A stretch of 64,000 nt of DNA from Hirundichthys speculiger (lineage: Eukaryota; Chordata; Actinopteri; Beloniformes; Exocoetidae). How positions within the stretch are numbered: the first letter of the stretch is position 1; each line of letters starts with the position of its first letter. The stretch is from the NCBI GenBank assembly GCA_018398805.1, contig JAGFBZ010000747.1, forward strand, positions 124,001-188,000. Direction: 5' to 3'. The notes below the pieces were generated by a model. That model was not told the DNA's origin, ran no database searches, and worked only from the letters and a program-made list of their open reading frames with translations. This document shows positions 11,017 to 21,701 of this stretch, piece by piece. The translations under genes and the position numbers were made by a program.

Positions 11017-11481
11017 AAGCCAGATCATTTTTCTTGAAAAGCCATCAATGCAGCCATTCACACAAATACCATACGGCTTTAATTTATCGTAGGAGTCTAT
11101 GTGCCACATAAAGTTGGGGCCTTTTGGGAAGTACCTCCTTCGTGAGAGATGTCCTGCTTTTCTTAACTGAACACCCATGGGGTCCAGCTCATTCAATACC
11201 ATCTGCACATCCTCTTTCCTTACACGTAGGCCATATTCCCTGCATTTAGAGTACATCCAACGATAGCCATGCAACTGGCCGGAGTGTTGCAGTTGATTTC
11301 GGATGAATTCAACAAGCTCTCCTACACCCGAATAATCCAGTCGTCGATTGAGTCCCATTTCTGCGATCATTCTCTTTAAATGTAGGAGACTGATGTGATA
11401 GTCGTGTCTCCTTGCCAATGCTACCAGGATATCTTTGTACTTCAGTCCAAGATTAAAATAAAACTCTATAAATCTCTCCAT
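11017..11481 (-). pseudogene. integrase-like (rve/DDE) N-terminal fragment, left arm
   Basis: 155 residues before homology stops, starting MERFIEFYFNLGLKYKDILV. An HTH-like N-terminus (residues about 1-50) with a KRMIAEMGLNRR recognition-helix-like segment is followed by GYRWM (72-76) and a linker with LDPMGVQ (99-105). The start of the integrase core follows, with the first catalytic Asp in WHIDSYDKLKPYG (D129) and CIDGFSR (D146). The second Asp and the Glu of the triad would lie further on and are missing: the frame runs into GC-rich foreign DNA after MIWL. Fish genomes contain intact proteins with this WHxDSYDKLKPYG signature. Left and right copies differ at residue 110-111 (GH versus GR). 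An active enzyme is not possible from this fragment alone. Confidence 0.7.
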
Positions 11482-11837
11482 TTCTCATAGGCTAGCCTAC
11501 CTCGAATCACTGTCACGCTCCTGAGCTCATACTGTATGACTATCTTAGATCAGACAACGATGGAGACGTTGCTTGGCAATCGACCACTGTCACTCACCGG
11601 ACAGAGGCAAAAACATACCAGGAGAAACAGCCAATGGCAAGAGTCAATATTGGCTTCGATACTCCAATGCAATGTTTCTGGCATTGACCTAAACTGTTAT
11701 GGTGCATGGCAGGGGTGAAGGAAAAGAGATTCCTAACCAAGCAGGCATATTGAACACTGACATGCACTTTGTAATCCATTAGGCCTACTTTGTAATCTCA
11801 TCATGACGTTAAATGCATTCTATTCTATTTTTTTAAT

Positions 11838-11873
11838 ATTCTATTCTATTCTATTCTATTCTATTCTATTCTA
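11838..11873. repeat. (ATTCT)n pentanucleotide repeat
   Basis: Seven or so tandem TTCTA units. The mirrored (AGAAT)n run is at 20847-20880 in the right arm. Confidence 0.9.
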
Positions 11874-11983
11874 GACAGTACCATATTTTGATTTGATGTG
11901 ATGGCGATATCCTTCTTCTGGTAGGTGTGTTGCTTCAGACAGCCATTTGACCAGAAAGTGGCCAGAAAATGCATTGCAAATCA

Positions 11984-12062
11984 AACTGGAGATCGAGTTT
12001 GAAACTGGAGATCTCCAGTTTGAAACTGGAGATCTCGAGTTTGAAACTGGAGATCTCCAGTT
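11984..12062. repeat. GGAGATCTC palindromic tandem array (inner, left arm)
   Basis: Four units of the same motif as 10397-10570, placed just inside the second TIR of Q. The arrays are therefore subterminal at both ends of the element. Confidence 0.88.
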
Positions 12063-12278
12063 AGTGTTTGTCTCTAGTGCATACATTTTCTCCCAAAAAT
12101 TTTTTTTTCCTATTTTTTTTTTCCTTCATGTCCCCTCCAGGGCTCCGTACACAACATCCTGTGATGTTTCCATGATTTTTTCTTCTTGATTTTTTTTTAA
12201 TATTATACATTTCTGAAAAAAATCGCGAATAACTAAAACCGCGGAACTTAAAGTGCGAATTGGCTAGGGATCACTGTA

Positions 12279-12305
12279 TTAAAAAGCAGCATTCTTAAAA
12301 CTAAA

Positions 12306-12395
<90 letters not shown>

Positions 12396-12422
12396 TTTAG
12401 TTTTAAGAATGCTGCTTTTTAA
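12279..12422. repeat. inverted repeat around (TA)n, left arm
   Basis: The arms of about 26 bp (AAAAAGCAGCATTCTTAAAA, then CTAAA, and the complement) enclose a TA microsatellite, giving a large potential hairpin. The mirror is at 20297-20442. Confidence 0.9.
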
Positions 12423-12926
12423 TTAATAATATTAATAATACATATATATATATATATTTTAATAAAAATTGTCTACTAAACACTATTCACGAGCTTAAAC
12501 TACAGTGATCCTACACAGCTGAACAAGATAACACGCATTAAGGAATGTGGGTTTGTGGTTTCAGGTCTTTTTTTTTTTTTTCCTTGAATGTTGACATGGT
12601 TTGGTCTGGGCAACCTCCGACCGACCCTGAACCATTTGCAAATGCGATTGTAATCCTTGTAAGGATTTGGCCAGGGCGTCTATTACCGTTGTAATCTGTC
12701 AAATTGGGAAGCAGTATTCGTTCCTCGTCCAGGTTAAGCTATGGGGGAGGAGTGGGGGCATGTAGGCAGGAGGGGGTGGTTGATTTCAGAGGGAGAGAGT
12801 TTTAAATTGAGGAGGCTTTGCCCTAATCAAGCCCCCCGGATCAGGGTGGAGAAATCTATTGTGGACCTGGAGGCTTCATTAATGCTGCAGGGATAGCTTT
12901 AACCCTTAGCCTTCCCTGTGCTGCAC

Positions 12927-14196
12927 CAGAGCATGTGAGCGGAGTGGAGCGGCGATAATTTCCGCTCCTCGCTCACAAAGGTTGTCACCGCTCCGCTCTT
13001 CCCTCAAAGTCGGAAAATCGCCGCTCCACTCATAACCGCTCAGCGCTCCAGTAACACTGCACCCCGCTCCGCTCCGCGCTCCGCTCCAAAAATGTTTGCA
13101 TGCATATAAAATGTACATGTTTACCTGAAGCCTAAAGCCGGGCATACACTGTGCGATATTTTAAATCGTTTGAATCAGCCCTATCTCACACTGCACGACT
13201 AGATCGCTGAGTTCAAAAGTTCGCAGCCCACGAGTAATGCTCTCACACTGTACGGCCCGATGCTCTGATGCGACGTGACTGCTTACACTATACGTTCATA
13301 ACGCACCTAAGGGTGCGTTCGAAATGAGCCAGGCCTGCGCAGAATCGATCACCGGCGGTCGGCGCACAATGCAGATAAGAACACGTTTCATGCAACAGGA
13401 GGATCACTTTTATTTTAACTTCAATCAGCGATCGAGGACACTTTATCTAAGAACGTGGTCTGTAAACTACATACAGGTGATCTAACAGGAAGTAAGTGTC
13501 TCCTCCTGTATGTGCTGGAAACTGTCCGACGTGACTGCAGCTTTTTGTCTCCACCTCCTGCTGCGGCCGCCTGATCTCGTCTACTCGCCAGGCGAGCCGC
13601 AGTTCATCTCAAACGCACCTGCTGCTTCTACTGTGCGATACCTTCACGAGGAGCGACCAGGATTTCAAACAAGTTTGATTTTCTTGCGAGCACACGACTT
13701 GTGATCGGGAGCTCGTCGGGAGGTGTTAATCTCTCGTCGTTACCCCACGTATACTGCACGAAGCACGACCCACGATAGGGTCGAAATTCGGCCCGATCCA
13801 AAAAATACTCGCACGACTGGAAAATCGGCTCAAAACGGGCCGACAGTCGCACAGTGTATGCCCGGCCCGCAGAGCCGACAGCCGTTTTAAAGTCCAAAAA
13901 ATAGATATTTACTGACAAGAAAAAATAAGAAAATAATTTCACCTAACGGAATTAGCTGGTTTAATACACTTTTGTTTGTTATTAACCTTTCCCGAAACTA
14001 TTTTTCATTCACTGTTCTCCTCCTATTGTTATACTTGAAGACCGTGATATGAGCGGTAACGGAGCAAAACTGGAGCGGGATGACGCCCCGCTCCACCCGA
14101 ATCATCCTAGAAAAAAAACTCCCGCTCTGCGCTCCTTTCGAAATTCGTCCGCTCCGCTCCTCGCTCGCTCACGCTCCGCTCCGCTCACATGCTCTG
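12927..14196 (-). mobile_element. hAT h, left copy (chimeric flanks), with nested G
   Basis: The TIR CAGAGCATGTGAGCGGAG is present at both ends. The sub-terminal regions are GGAGC-rich. The outer flank is TGCTGCAC (12919-12926) and the inner flank is GTGAGCAA (14197-14204). These are not a matching TSD pair: the first belongs to the right-arm copy (GTGCAGCA) and the second to the E insertion (TTGCTCAC). The copy is therefore a recombinant. There is no transposase. A Harbinger-like MITE (G) occupies about 13136-13867. Confidence 0.88.
13136..13867. mobile_element. PIF/Harbinger-like MITE G inside h (left arm)
   Basis: The inverted ends read CCGGGCATACACTGTGCGA and TCGCACAGTGTATGCCCGG. The TAA before the element is kept on one side only. 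A third copy at 30496-31221 has TAA on both sides. The 104-residue open frame across its edge (MKLFSYFFLSVNIYFLDFKT) is duplicated with the arm and reads across the h/G boundary, so it is not a gene. Confidence 0.72.
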
Positions 14197-14204
14197 GTGA
14201 GCAA

Positions 14205-14291
14205 CATGCGTTAACGTGCGATAAAATAAATGTCGGCGTTATTAAATGAATGCATTAACGCGATAATAACGCGTTAACTTGCCCAGCCCTA
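14205..14291 (-). mobile_element. hAT E1, 5' end only (inverted)
   Basis: Reverse complement of the E terminus TAGGGCTGGGCAAGTTAACG and the next ~70 bp. Adjacent outward is ATTAAAAG (14292-14299), the complement of CTTTTAAT, the 8-mer that follows the E 3' end at 24412-24419. This TSD match shows that 14205-14291 and 23391-24411 are two halves of one insertion. Confidence 0.88.
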
Positions 14292-14299
14292 ATTAAAAG

Positions 14300-15690
14300 G
14301 CATCATGTTAAACCATTCAAAACAGAGGAACTTTCCGTCTCAGTTTACGTGTCTGCGTCAGCAGACTGATGCTGAAACTGCCACTGGGATGAGCAGACAT
14401 GAAGATACAGAGGAAAGAGAAGAGAAGAGCAGATGAGTTGCTGAGGTTTTGACCATGTCTACTTTTAAAATAAGATATGAGCGTGGTGGCTGACAGCCTT
14501 GGCTCAGCCACACCGTAACCGCTGATGGAGGACGGGACTAGCGGGAGTATAAATCTACCAACTGCAGACAAGCAGGGCAACTAGATAGATAGGCTCACAC
14601 CAATCAAACCAATCCGTTTGTGTGACAGATGTCTTGGAGGTGGAACCCAGATAGCAAATTGGATCCACACTCTATCATTTCTTCCTTCAACCTCACCGTT
14701 TTTCATTTACCTCTTGCTCTTTTTTTCCTCTTCCAATACATGTGATTTTCTCAAGTGACCAGTGTCTGAGCATGACAGTAAAAAATAACGTAATATTCTA
14801 AAGCTGTACAGCTCTTCACTGACATGATGAAAGACTTTTATTTCTTTATACTTCAGATTTTTTTGTTGTTGTTGTTTAATCCACAGAATTTAGGAGCCAT
14901 TTCTTATTCAGAAACAGACTTTCTTACAGAAAATGCCGGGGCAGGACATCAAGCTCACTGACATCAACTTTCAGAGTATCAAAGTGCCTACAATCACTAC
15001 TGAGCCATTTCAGAGCATCGCTAATTCACTTTTATTAAGGGGCAAAGCGGACAAACTCGAAAAGCATAATATGGACACCTTCTCCTGTAAATATACAACA
15101 AGAAACACACTGAAAATCAAACTAAAAACGATTTCAAACAGTTCAATTTGCATTTACTACATGTAACTGGTGCAACAGTCACTTTAAAGTATGTCAAAAA
15201 TGAAAATACGCATGCATTTTCTTGTTAATTTTTTACCCATATTACACTTAAAGAAGAGCTGTTGAGCGTACAACTTCATCGCAACACATGCTAAATAATT
15301 CTCCTGGTACTGTCAAAATAATTCAGACTGGATGGAATAACACTTTAAATGTTGATCATTACATCAAAATTAAATACCATCATTCCCTGGAAACATTTGT
15401 GCTTAAGTGAAAGAGAGCAGGTGATATTAAAAGTGAGTGATGCTGGAAAAATTCTAGTTTAGACCCAGGAGCTGCAGTCAGCAGACTAATGTCTACCCTG
15501 ACAGCACAGTTACACAGATGTAGATTTATCTGAAGAGTTTACCACTAAGCACATATTACTTTTTAACTACCGCAGTTGTTTTAAACAAAAACGAATTCTC
15601 CTCCAAAGAAAATGCTGTATTTTTCAGTTTAAACAAACTTGTTCAACACCTAAATCGTTACAGCCTCGGTTCTTGCCTCGGCAATTGAAT
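14300..15690. other. no gene seen (palindrome spacer)
   Basis: AT-rich, single-copy-looking DNA in the spacer between the palindrome arms. No repeat or exon was recognised. Confidence 0.5.
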
Positions 15691-15696
15691 GCTGGT

Positions 15697-16079
15697 CATT
15701 TCCAATTCATCCATCTATCCGTTATCTATACCCGTTTAATCCTCTGCAGGGTCACGGGGATCTGCTGGAGTCTATCCCAGGACACTGCAGGTGAAAGGCA
15801 GGGGTCCACCTGGACAGATCTCCAGTCCATCACAGGGCCACATGTAGATGAACAACTACACACTCACAATCACTCCTAAAGGCAATTTAGAACCACTGAT
15901 TAATCTGACATGCATGTCTTTGGACTGTGGGAGGAAGCTGGAGAACCTGGAGGAAACCCACGCAAGCAGAGGGAGAACATGGAAACTCACACACACAGAA
16001 AGACCTGCTGAGGTTCAGACCAGGAACCTTCTAGATGTGAGACAACAGAGCTGACCATCAAACCACCGTGCTGCCATTT
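15697..16079 (-). mobile_element. dispersed retroelement 3' region
   Basis: Contains the very common fish repeat signatures CAGGGTCACGGGGATCTGCT, TGCATGTCTTTGGACTGTGG and GGGAGAACATGGAAACTC, starting at TCATCCATCTATCCGTTATC. In the minus orientation it reads as the tail of a LINE-derived repeat with a GATG-like end. The short open frames across it are not genes. I cannot fix the clade from this stretch. Confidence 0.6.
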
Positions 16080-16116
16080 CCGTATATAATATATATCATA
16101 TATATAGTATATTTTT

Positions 16117-17117
16117 TAGGGCTGGGCAAGGTAACGCATTATTATCGCGTTAACTCATTAATTCATTAACACCATTTATTTCATCGCGCGTTAACGCATG
16201 TTGCTCACATGCTTTTGTTTCAAAAAGTCTGTTACTGGCTGCTGCAGAACCGGAAGATAATTGGCTGGTAAACAAGGAAAAGCTAAAACAGACATGGAGA
16301 ACTTTACAAACTTTACAGTTCAGGTTGGGACTCAGGTAGCAATATTAACAATTCTGCCAAAAAAAAAAAAAAATTCTGGACTGCAACAGAACTTTGTCGT
16401 CATTCCTCCATGTTCCATCAGATGTGCGCCATGTGTTCACTGTCCTGCTGTTCTCTAGCTCAGTGATTTTCAACCCTGGTCCTCGAGGCACACTATCCAG
16501 CAGGTTTTAGATGTTTCCCAGCTTCAACACACCTGATTTTAATTAATGATCATTATCAGGTTGTCCTCAAAGTCTGCACAAGTCTGTTGATGACACAGCC
16601 ACTTGTATCACGGTGTGAAGAAGAAGGGGAAACATCTAAAACCTGCTGGATGGTGTGCCTCGAGGACCAGGGTTGAAAATCACTGCTCTAGCTGGTTACT
16701 GCAGTGCGGCTCCATCTAGTGGCACAGATGTGTAATGAAAGTCCAGTCCTCAATTATAAAACAAATTCAGTTCTGTGGCCCGTTTTTTCATTTCGTATTT
16801 TTGATCCAAGTCTTAAATTGAAATATAAAAAAACAGGCATTTTTTTCGGGGTTTTTTTTTTAGATTAAAAAAAGTAAAACGTAATAAAATGTCACTTTTA
16901 ATTTTTGTTTTTTTTTGATTGACAATTAAAAATGGAAAGAATGAATGATACACGGATTGGTAAAGTTACTGAACTTTAACATTATTTGTAACAACTGCCA
17001 AGTTGAACTCCCCGTTAAAAGTTTCTGCTGTTACCTCAGAAATTACCTGTTTTAATGTTCTGATTGTGCTGAGACACAATCATTTTGTTGGATTTTGTTT
17101 GTAGACTTTTTTTGTAT
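16117..17117 (+). mobile_element. hAT E2, 5' part
   Basis: Starts TAGGGCTGGGCAAGG and carries the uninterrupted h target (CATGTTGCTCACATGC near 16197). It is split at about 17117, at TTTTTATAAAAACAGG. The true continuation of E2 is at 17689-17992. The intervening DNA is copied from E1 and its flank. A 225-bp MITE is nested at 16461-16685. Confidence 0.8.
16461..16685. mobile_element. hAT MITE nested in E2, perfect TSD
   Basis: The TIRs are CAGTGATTTTCAACCCTGGT and its complement, followed by CCTCGAGGCACAC. The TSD CTCTAGCT is at 16453-16460 and 16686-16693. The other E copies have a single CTCTAGCTGG at this position (near 23634 and 44010), which are natural empty sites. Confidence 0.92.
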
Positions 17118-17688
17118 TTTTATAAAAACAGGATGACATTAATGCCCTGGCAGTGGCAATAAGCTTTATTTTATTTTATATTTTTTAAGATTATATTTAC
17201 ACTAAATATGTGTTACTGACAAGTGGCAATGTCAAAGTGTTGTTATGGCACTTTAGTTCATATGGCAGCACAACATTTTAATAAAAGTGTATTTTACACT
17301 ACTTTTGAATTATTTGATTTTGCGTATACAATGCAATTAATCGTGATTAATCAGGGAAATAATGCGATTAATCGCGATTAAAAATTTTAATTGCTCAGCC
17401 CTACTTTTAATATAACGTATTGCTACACAGAGAGGCAATAAAGTAGTCAAAATACAACATATAATTAAACCCTGAACATAACTTTTAAACCACCTCTATC
17501 ACCCGGCTTTTCAAAAAAGCAATCATCAGAGGAAGGTTTGCTCTATTTATTGAGCCTCTAAAATGTGTAGCTCACCCTTGTCATTCTGTTAGTGTATTTT
17601 TTGCTGTTGTGTGATCTAACCTGTCTAAGAGCCTTTGTTTGCAAACAGGAGATGACCCCCCCCCCCCCCCCCCCCCCCATGATTTCAT
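17118..17688 (+). repeat. templated insertion: E1 3' end plus its flank
   Basis: Nearly identical to about 24130-24709: the last 290 bp of E1, its CTTTTAAT TSD (17404-17411), 245 bp of single-copy flank, and a poly-C run (17656-17678). It stops 10 bp after the poly-C and returns to E2. Upstream similarity extends to about 17000, whereas the rest of E2 differs from E1 at many positions. Confidence 0.85.
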
Positions 17689-17992
17689 TTTTATAAAAAC
17701 AGGATGACATTAATGCCCTGGCAGTGGCAATAAGCTTTATTTTATTTTACATTTTTTAAGATGAGATTTACACTAAATATGTGTAACTGACAAGTGCTGA
17801 TGTTAAGTGTTTGAACAACAAATGTTATGACACTTTAGTTCATATGGCAGCAGAACATTTTAATAAAAGTGCATTTTACACTACTTTTGAATTCATTATT
17901 TGATTTTGCGTAAACAATGCGATTAATCGTGATTAATCAGGGAAATAATGCGATTAATTGTGATTAAAAATTTTAATTGTTGCCGAGCCCTA
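17689..17992 (+). mobile_element. hAT E2, 3' part
   Basis: Resumes at TTTTATAAAAACAGGATGAC and ends GCCGAGCCCTA. The flank after it (CTTTTCTC) differs from that of E1, consistent with a separate insertion. Confidence 0.75.
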
Positions 17993-18000
17993 CTTTTCTC

Positions 18001-18505
18001 ATATTAAAAAATAGTTGATAAAGGTTATAGCCACTGCTGAAAAACCTTGCAATTAAAGGCATCACATTAGATGTCCCTACTTCATTGCAGGAAAGATGAG
18101 ATAAAAACCTCTATTTCTGCCATATAAATATACTGAAGCTATCCCAACTGATTACTTACCAGATTTATCATTTTTCAACCCAGTCATGCATGTCATGTCC
18201 AGAACCACTTGCAGTTGGTGACTTTTAAAGATGCACCATTATTCATGGAGGCGTCATGTGTCCCTCACAAGGCTGACCATCATATATCATCATTTCATCG
18301 CTGATCTGACAGGTCCTGGTCCTACTGGTGAGCAGAAAACAGCAACTGCAGCCTGTGCAGATTCCTCTGTCACAACTTGACTGTTTTATGGCATGAGCTG
18401 TGTTTAAATCCAACCCCCCAGAAATGCATGGTCCTTTTTTCTTATTTTTCCATCGTCTTTCTACCGTTCTTTCTATAGAGAGGTGTGTGTATGTATGTGA
18501 TATGT
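18001..18505. other. no gene seen (spacer)
   Basis: No recognised repeat or exon. Ends at the GTGCAGCA target duplication of hAT h. Confidence 0.5.
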
Positions 18506-18513
18506 GTGCAGCA

Positions 18514-19794
18514 CAGAGCATGTGAGCGGAGCGGAGCGTGAGCGAGCGAGGAGCGGAGCGGACGAATTTCGAAAGGAGCGCAGAGCGGGAGTTTTTTTTC
18601 TAGGATGATTCGGGTGGAGCGGGGCGTCATCCCGCTCCAGTTTTGCTCCGTTACCGCTCATATCACGGTCTTCAAGTATAACAATAGGAGGAGAACAGTG
18701 AATGAAAAATAGTTTCGGGAAAGGTTAATAACAAACAAAAGTGTATTAAACCAGCTAATTCCGTTAGGTGAAATTATTTTCTTATTTTTTCTTGTCAGTA
18801 AATATCTATTTTTTGGACTTTAAAACGGCTGTCGGCTCTGCGGGCCGGGCATACACTGTGCGACTGTCGGCCCGTTTTGAGCCGATTTTCCAGTCGTGCG
18901 AGTATTTTTTGGATCGGGCCGAATTTCGACCCTATCGTGGGTCGTGCTTCGTGCAGTATACGTGGGGTAACGACGAGAGATTAACACCTCCCGACGAGCT
19001 CCCGATCACAAGTCGTGTGCTCGCAAGAAAATCAAACTTGTTTGAAATCCTGGTCGCTCCTCGTGAAGGTATCGCACAGTAGAAGCAGCAGGTGCGTTTG
19101 AGATGAACTGCGGCTCGCCTGGCGAGTAGACGAGATCAGGCGGCCGCAGCAGGAGGTGGAGACAAAAAGCTGCAGTCACGTCGGACAGTTTCCAGCACAT
19201 ACAGGAGGAGACACTTACTTCCTGTTAGATCACCTGTATGTAGTTTACAGACCACGTTCTTAGATAAAGTGTCCTCGATCGCTGATTGAAGTTAAAATAA
19301 AAGTGATCCTCCTGTTGCATGAAACGTGTTCTTATCTGCATTGTGCGCCGACCGCCGGTGATCGATTCTGCGCAGGCCTGGCTCATTTCGAACGCACCCT
19401 TAGGTGCGTTATGAACGTATAGTGTAAGCAGTCACGTCGCATCAGAGCATCGGGCCGTACAGTGTGAGAGCATTACTCGTGGGCTGCGAACTTTTGAACT
19501 CAGCGATCTAGTCGTGCAGTGTGAGATAGGGCTGATTCAAACGATTTAAAATATCGCACAGTGTATGCCCGGCTTTAGGCTTCAGGTAAACATGTACATT
19601 TTATATGCATGCAAACATTTTTGGAGCGGAGCGCGGAGCGGAGCGCGGAGCGGAGCGGGGTGCAGTGTTACTGGAGCGCTGAGCGGTTATGAGTGGAGCG
19701 GCGATTTTCCGACTTTGAGGGAAGAGCGGAGCGGTGACAACCTTTGTGAGCGGGTGCGGAAATTATCGCCGCTCCACTCCGCTCACATGCTCTG
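18514..19794 (+). mobile_element. hAT h, right copy R1, intact TSD
   Basis: Same element as 12927-14196 in the opposite orientation, with a perfect 8-bp TSD GTGCAGCA at 18506-18513 and 19795-19802. This confirms hAT. It has an extra GCGGAGCGGAGC block relative to the left copy. The nested G lies at about 18843-19574. Confidence 0.92.
18843..19574. mobile_element. PIF/Harbinger-like MITE G inside h (right arm)
   Basis: Mirror of the copy at 13136-13867. A partial third occurrence forms the start of R2 (22757 to about 23163). Confidence 0.72.
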
Positions 19795-20296
19795 GTGCAG
19801 CACAGGGAAGGCTAAGGGTTAAAGCTATCCCTGCAGCATTAATGAAGCCTCCAGGTCCACAATAGATTTCCCCACCCTGATCCGGGGGGCTTGATTAGGG
19901 CAAAGCCTCCTCAATTTAAAACTCTCTCCCTCTGAATTCACCCACCCCCTCCTGCCTACATGCCCCCACTCCTCCCCCATAGCTTAACCTGGACGAGGAA
20001 CGAATACTGCTTCCCAATTTGACAGATTACAACGGTAATAGACGCCCTGGCCAAATCCTTACAAGGATTACAATCGCATTTGCAAATGGTTCAGGGTCGG
20101 TCGGAGGTTGCCCAGACCAAACCATGTCAACATTCAAGGAAAAAAAAAAAAGACCTGAAACCACAAACCCACATTCCTTAATGCGTGTTATCTTGTTCAG
20201 CTGTGTAGGATCACTGTAGTTTAAGCTCGTGAATAGTGTTTAGTAGACAATTTTTATTAAAATATATATATATATATGTATTATTAATATTATTAA

Positions 20297-20338
20297 TTAA
20301 AAAGCAGCATTCTTAAAACTAAAATATATATATATATG

Positions 20339-20415
<77 letters not shown>

Positions 20416-20442
20416 TTTAGTTTTAAGAATGCTGCTTTTTAA
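20297..20442. repeat. inverted repeat around (TA)n, right arm
   Basis: Mirror of 12279-12422. The TA core length differs between the arms. Confidence 0.9.
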
Positions 20443-20655
20443 TACAGTGATCCCTAGCCAATTCGCACTTTAAGTTCCGCGGTTTTAGTTATTCGCGATT
20501 TTTTTCAGAAATGTATAATATTAAAAAAAAATCAAGAAAAAATCATGGAAACATCACAGGATGTTGTGTACGGAGCCCTGGAGGGGACATGAAGGAAAAA
20601 AAAAATAGGAAAAAAAATTTTTTGGGAGAAAATGTATGCACTAGAGACAAACACT

Positions 20656-20736
20656 AACTGGAGATCTCCAGTTTCAAACTCGAGATCTCCAGTTTCAAAC
20701 TGGAGATCTCCAGTTTCAAACTCGATCTCCAGTTTG
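20656..20736. repeat. GGAGATCTC palindromic tandem array (inner, right arm)
   Basis: Mirror of 11984-12062. Confidence 0.88.
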
Positions 20737-21236
20737 ATTTGCAATGCATTTTCTGGCCACTTTCTGGTCAAATGGCTGTCTGAAGCAACACACCTACCAG
20801 AAGAAGGATATCGCCATCACATCAAATCAAAATATGGTACTGTCTAGAATAGAATAGAATAGAATAGAATAGAATAGAATATTAAAAAAATAGAATAGAA
20901 TGCATTTAACGTCATGATGAGATTACAAAGTAGGCCTAATGGATTACAAAGTGCATGTCAGTGTTCAATATGCCTGCTTGGTTAGGAATCTCTTTTCCTT
21001 CACCCCTGCCATGCACCATAACAGTTTAGGTCAATGCCAGAAACATTGCATTGGAGTATCGAAGCCAATATTGACTCTTGCCATTGGCTGTTTCTCCTGG
21101 TATGTTTTTGCTTCTGTCCGGTGAGTGACAGTGGTCGATTGCCAAGCAACGTCTCCATCGTTGTCTGATCTAAGATAGTCATACAGTATGAGCTCAGGAG
21201 CGTGACAGTGATTCGAGGTAGGCTAGCCTATGAGAA

Positions 21237-21701
21237 ATGGAGAGATTTATAGAGTTTTATTTTAATCTTGGACTGAAGTACAAAGATATCCTGGTAGCAT
21301 TGGCAAGGAGACACGACTATCACATCAGTCTCCTACATTTAAAGAGAATGATCGCAGAAATGGGACTCAATCGACGACTGGATTATTCGGGTGTAGGAGA
21401 GCTTGTTGAATTCATCCGAAATCAACTGCAACACTCCGGCCAGTTGCATGGCTATCGTTGGATGTACTCTAAATGCAGGGAATATGGCCTACGTGTAAGG
21501 AAAGAGGATGTGCAGATGGTATTGAATGAGCTGGACCCCATGGGTGTTCAGTTAAGAAAAGCAGGACGTCTCTCACGAAGGAGGTACTTCCCAAAAGGCC
21601 CCAACTTTATGTGGCACATAGACTCCTACGATAAATTAAAGCCGTATGGTATTTGTGTGAATGGCTGCATTGATGGCTTTTCAAGAAAAATGATCTGGCT
21701 T
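21237..21701 (+). pseudogene. integrase-like (rve/DDE) N-terminal fragment, right arm
   Basis: Mirror copy of the fragment at 11017-11481, with the same D129 and D146 motifs and the same truncation point after MIWL. In this arm the frame stays open for a further 228 codons. Those are a read-through of the GC-rich insert and the GGAGATCTC array (proline/arginine-rich, then repeated RSPVSNS) and should not be taken as a fusion protein. The start codon lies 9 codons before the conserved FNLGLKYK helix and follows a GGTAGGCTAGCC stretch with no obvious promoter. Confidence 0.7.

Larger units (their letters stand above)
10330..12147 (-). mobile_element. Q element, left copy: TIR transposon with integrase fragment and captured GC-rich DNA
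   Basis: The terminal inverted repeats start CGGAGCCCTGGAGGGGACAT and are flanked by TA (10328-10329 and 12148-12149). Each TIR is extended by an A-rich stretch, then GCACT(G/A)GAGACAAACACTAA, then an array of GGAGATCTC palindromes. Between the arrays lie a GC-rich segment (about 10595-11016) and, on the minus strand, an integrase-like gene fragment (11017-11481). I cannot place the element in a named superfamily. The TA flank alone is weak evidence for Tc1/mariner, and the protein is of retroviral-integrase (rve) type and not Tc1-like. Confidence 0.7.
9972..14196 (+). repeat. left arm of 4.2-kb inverted repeat
   Basis: The whole interval is repeated in reverse complement at 18514-22746. Contents in order: poly-C tract, Q element (10330-12147), pentanucleotide repeat, TA hairpin, unique DNA, and hAT h with nested G. 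The arms differ by scattered substitutions and indels. For example, an approximately 18-bp block near 10600 is absent from the right arm, and the right arm has an extra block near 21930. They are therefore diverged copies and not exact mirror images. Confidence 0.97.

Noticed and set aside
18768..19082. A 104-codon frame (MKLFSYFFLSVNIYFLDFKT...) present identically at 13628-13942.
   Set aside because: The identity is due to the palindrome, and the frame crosses the border between hAT h and the nested MITE G. No domain and no independent conservation.
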